The notes under the pieces were generated by a model, which ran no database searches, was not told the DNA's origin, and saw nothing but the letters and a program-made list of their open reading frames with translations. Source: RGIG3009 sp045578425 (GTDB lineage Bacteria > Bacillota > Clostridia > Oscillospirales > Acutalibacteraceae). Taken from it: a stretch of DNA of 14,053 nucleotides. A program made the translations under genes and the position numbers. The stretch is from the NCBI GenBank assembly GCA_045578425.1, contig JAZNKF010000026.1:1-14053 (forward strand). The letters run 5' to 3'. Positions 13,050-14,053 of this stretch are shown here, piece by piece; position 1 is the stretch's first letter; each line of letters starts with the position of its first letter.

Positions 13050-14048
13050 GTGAAAAAAATTACCGTAAAAGAAATTGCTCAGATGGCCGGTGTTTCCGTA
13101 ACAACGGTTTCTTTTGTGCTTAATAACAAACCGGGCGTCAGCGATGTAGTTCGCAAAAGAGTGCAGGAGATTATCGACGAAAATCACTTTAAGCCAAATC
13201 TGAATTCAAAAAAACTGCTGAAAAACAAGAGCTATAATATTTGTTTGCTCATTAACAGCTATTCCTCTCCGTTTAATGATTTGTTCTATTTTGATATTGC
13301 CAGAGGAATACTCAACCAATGTTCGCAGTATGGGTACAATTTAATTATGAGCAAATACCCCAACGATACCGAAGAATTGCCGGATATTGTTTATTCCGGT
13401 GATGTTGACGGCATGATTTTTTTGCAAGATATCAGTTCTTCGGTTCTGCAAAAGGTTACGGAAATCGATATGCCTTTTGTGGTTGTCGACGCCCTTAAAG
13501 TTATGGATGGTGTCACGTCTATCAACCCCGATTACAGCAGTGCAGCCTATGATGCTACCAGTTATCTGATTGATCAAGGCCATCGGGATATCGTTCTCAT
13601 TGCCAACAAAGAGGTTGATTCTTTCTTTGCGCAAATTTATCAAGGTTTCCAAAAAGCAATGACGGATAATGGTTTGTCACTTTGCAAAAACCAACTCAGC
13701 ATATCGGTTTCCGGTGAGGAAGCTGCTTGTCGCACGGTCAAAGCGTTGCTCACTAACCAAAACCGTCCCTCGGCGTTATTGTGCGCAACCGATATTTTGG
13801 CGATTGGTGCAATTCAAGGCGCAAAAAAAGCGCGCTTGTCTGTTCCGAGTGACGTTTCTGTCATCGGCATCGACGATATTTTCCTTTCGCGTTATATTGA
13901 ACCAAAACTCACAACCGTCAGTGTCAACAAAGAAGAAATGGGCGTTTACGCCATGGATTTGTTGTATAAGAAATTAAAGGGAAAAGTGCCTGAAAGCATT
14001 TTACTACCGATGAATTTGGTAGTACGCGATTCAGTGGAAAAAATATGA
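13050..14048 (+). CDS. LacI-family transcriptional repressor of the sugar operon
   Basis: 332-residue LacI/GalR-type regulator. The DNA-binding part is at the N-terminus: VKEIAQMAGVSVTTVSFVLN (6-25), then a third helix and the hinge segment LNSKKLLKNKS with Leu56/Leu57. The periplasmic-binding-protein-like sensor domain fills about 62-330, including VDGMIFLQDI, DQGHRDIVLIANKE, RPSALLCATDILAIGAIQGA and SVIGIDDIFLSRYIEPKLTTV. The start is GTG at 13050, with AGGGG 9 bases before it and the sequence MKKITVKEIA standard for the family. It is divergent from the isomerase operon, whose promoter contains a CG-centred palindrome, so it most likely represses that operon until a sugar binds. The stop overlaps an ATGA that may open another gene beyond the window. 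Confidence 0.95.
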   Translation: MKKITVKEIAQMAGVSVTTVSFVLNNKPGVSDVVRKRVQEIIDENHFKPNLNSKKLLKNKSYNICLLINSYSSPFNDLFYFDIARGILNQCSQYGYNLIMSKYPNDTEELPDIVYSGDVDGMIFLQDISSSVLQKVTEIDMPFVVVDALKVMDGVTSINPDYSSAAYDATSYLIDQGHRDIVLIANKEVDSFFAQIYQGFQKAMTDNGLSLCKNQLSISVSGEEAACRTVKALLTNQNRPSALLCATDILAIGAIQGAKKARLSVPSDVSVIGIDDIFLSRYIEPKLTTVSVNKEEMGVYAMDLLYKKLKGKVPESILLPMNLVVRDSVEKI

Positions 14049-14053
14049 ATTTT

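Noticed and set aside
1..14053. CRISPR array, insertion sequence, prophage or tRNA gene
   Set aside because: No spaced direct repeats, transposase, integrase, phage genes or tRNA cloverleaf were seen on either strand.

Overview
The window looks like the chromosome of a low-to-moderate-GC anaerobic Firmicute, most likely a clostridium of the Oscillospiraceae/Ruminococcaceae type. The evidence is AGGAGG-type ribosome sites, consensus sigma-A promoters, a feoA-feoB cassette followed by a tiny FeoB-associated Cys-rich protein, and a cluster of short hairpin repeats (7036-7201) of the kind I recall from such genomes. There is no rRNA, tRNA, transposase, phage gene or CRISPR array.

Region 1 (1-3230) is a ferrous-iron uptake module. 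A short DtxR/MntR-family regulator (minus strand) is divergent from feoA, feoB and a 52-residue Cys-rich membrane protein. Three copies of the palindrome GTTAGC-N4-GCTAAC lie at the feoA start of transcription, in the feoA leader and before feoB. The regulator carries the DtxR-type (iron) metal ligands Met, Cys, Glu and His rather than the MntR-type (manganese) set, although it has only MntR-like length. A strong terminator closes the unit.

Region 2 (3231-6232) starts with a consensus promoter and reads as one tight operon: the two halves of a ThrE-type amino-acid exporter (4-base overlap), an SGNH/GDSL hydrolase with a TTG start, and an Sfp-type phosphopantetheinyl transferase. A hairpin at its end also serves the convergent small membrane-protein gene.

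Region 3 (6233-7340) is poor in protein genes: a 93-residue membrane protein, a strong minus-strand promoter followed by about 180 nt of structured, apparently non-coding sequence (candidate small RNA of unidentified class), then a dense series of perfect hairpins.

Region 4 (7304-14048) is a sugar-conversion operon on the minus strand with a divergent LacI-family regulator. Transcription order is: a 603-residue phosphomannose-isomerase-like protein with an unusual N-terminal domain, a PIG-L/LmbE deacetylase, a mutarotase-fold protein, an L-fucose-isomerase-like protein and a D-lyxose-isomerase-family protein. The promoter is TTGACA-17-TATAAT, and a 14-bp palindrome with a central CG, the form expected of a LacI-family operator, fills its spacer. 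Three isomerases from different folds plus a mutarotase and a deacetylase suggest catabolism of an unusual, possibly N-acetylated, sugar. No transporter, sugar kinase or aldolase is in view, so the substrate cannot be named. This operon is the best candidate here for an undescribed system.
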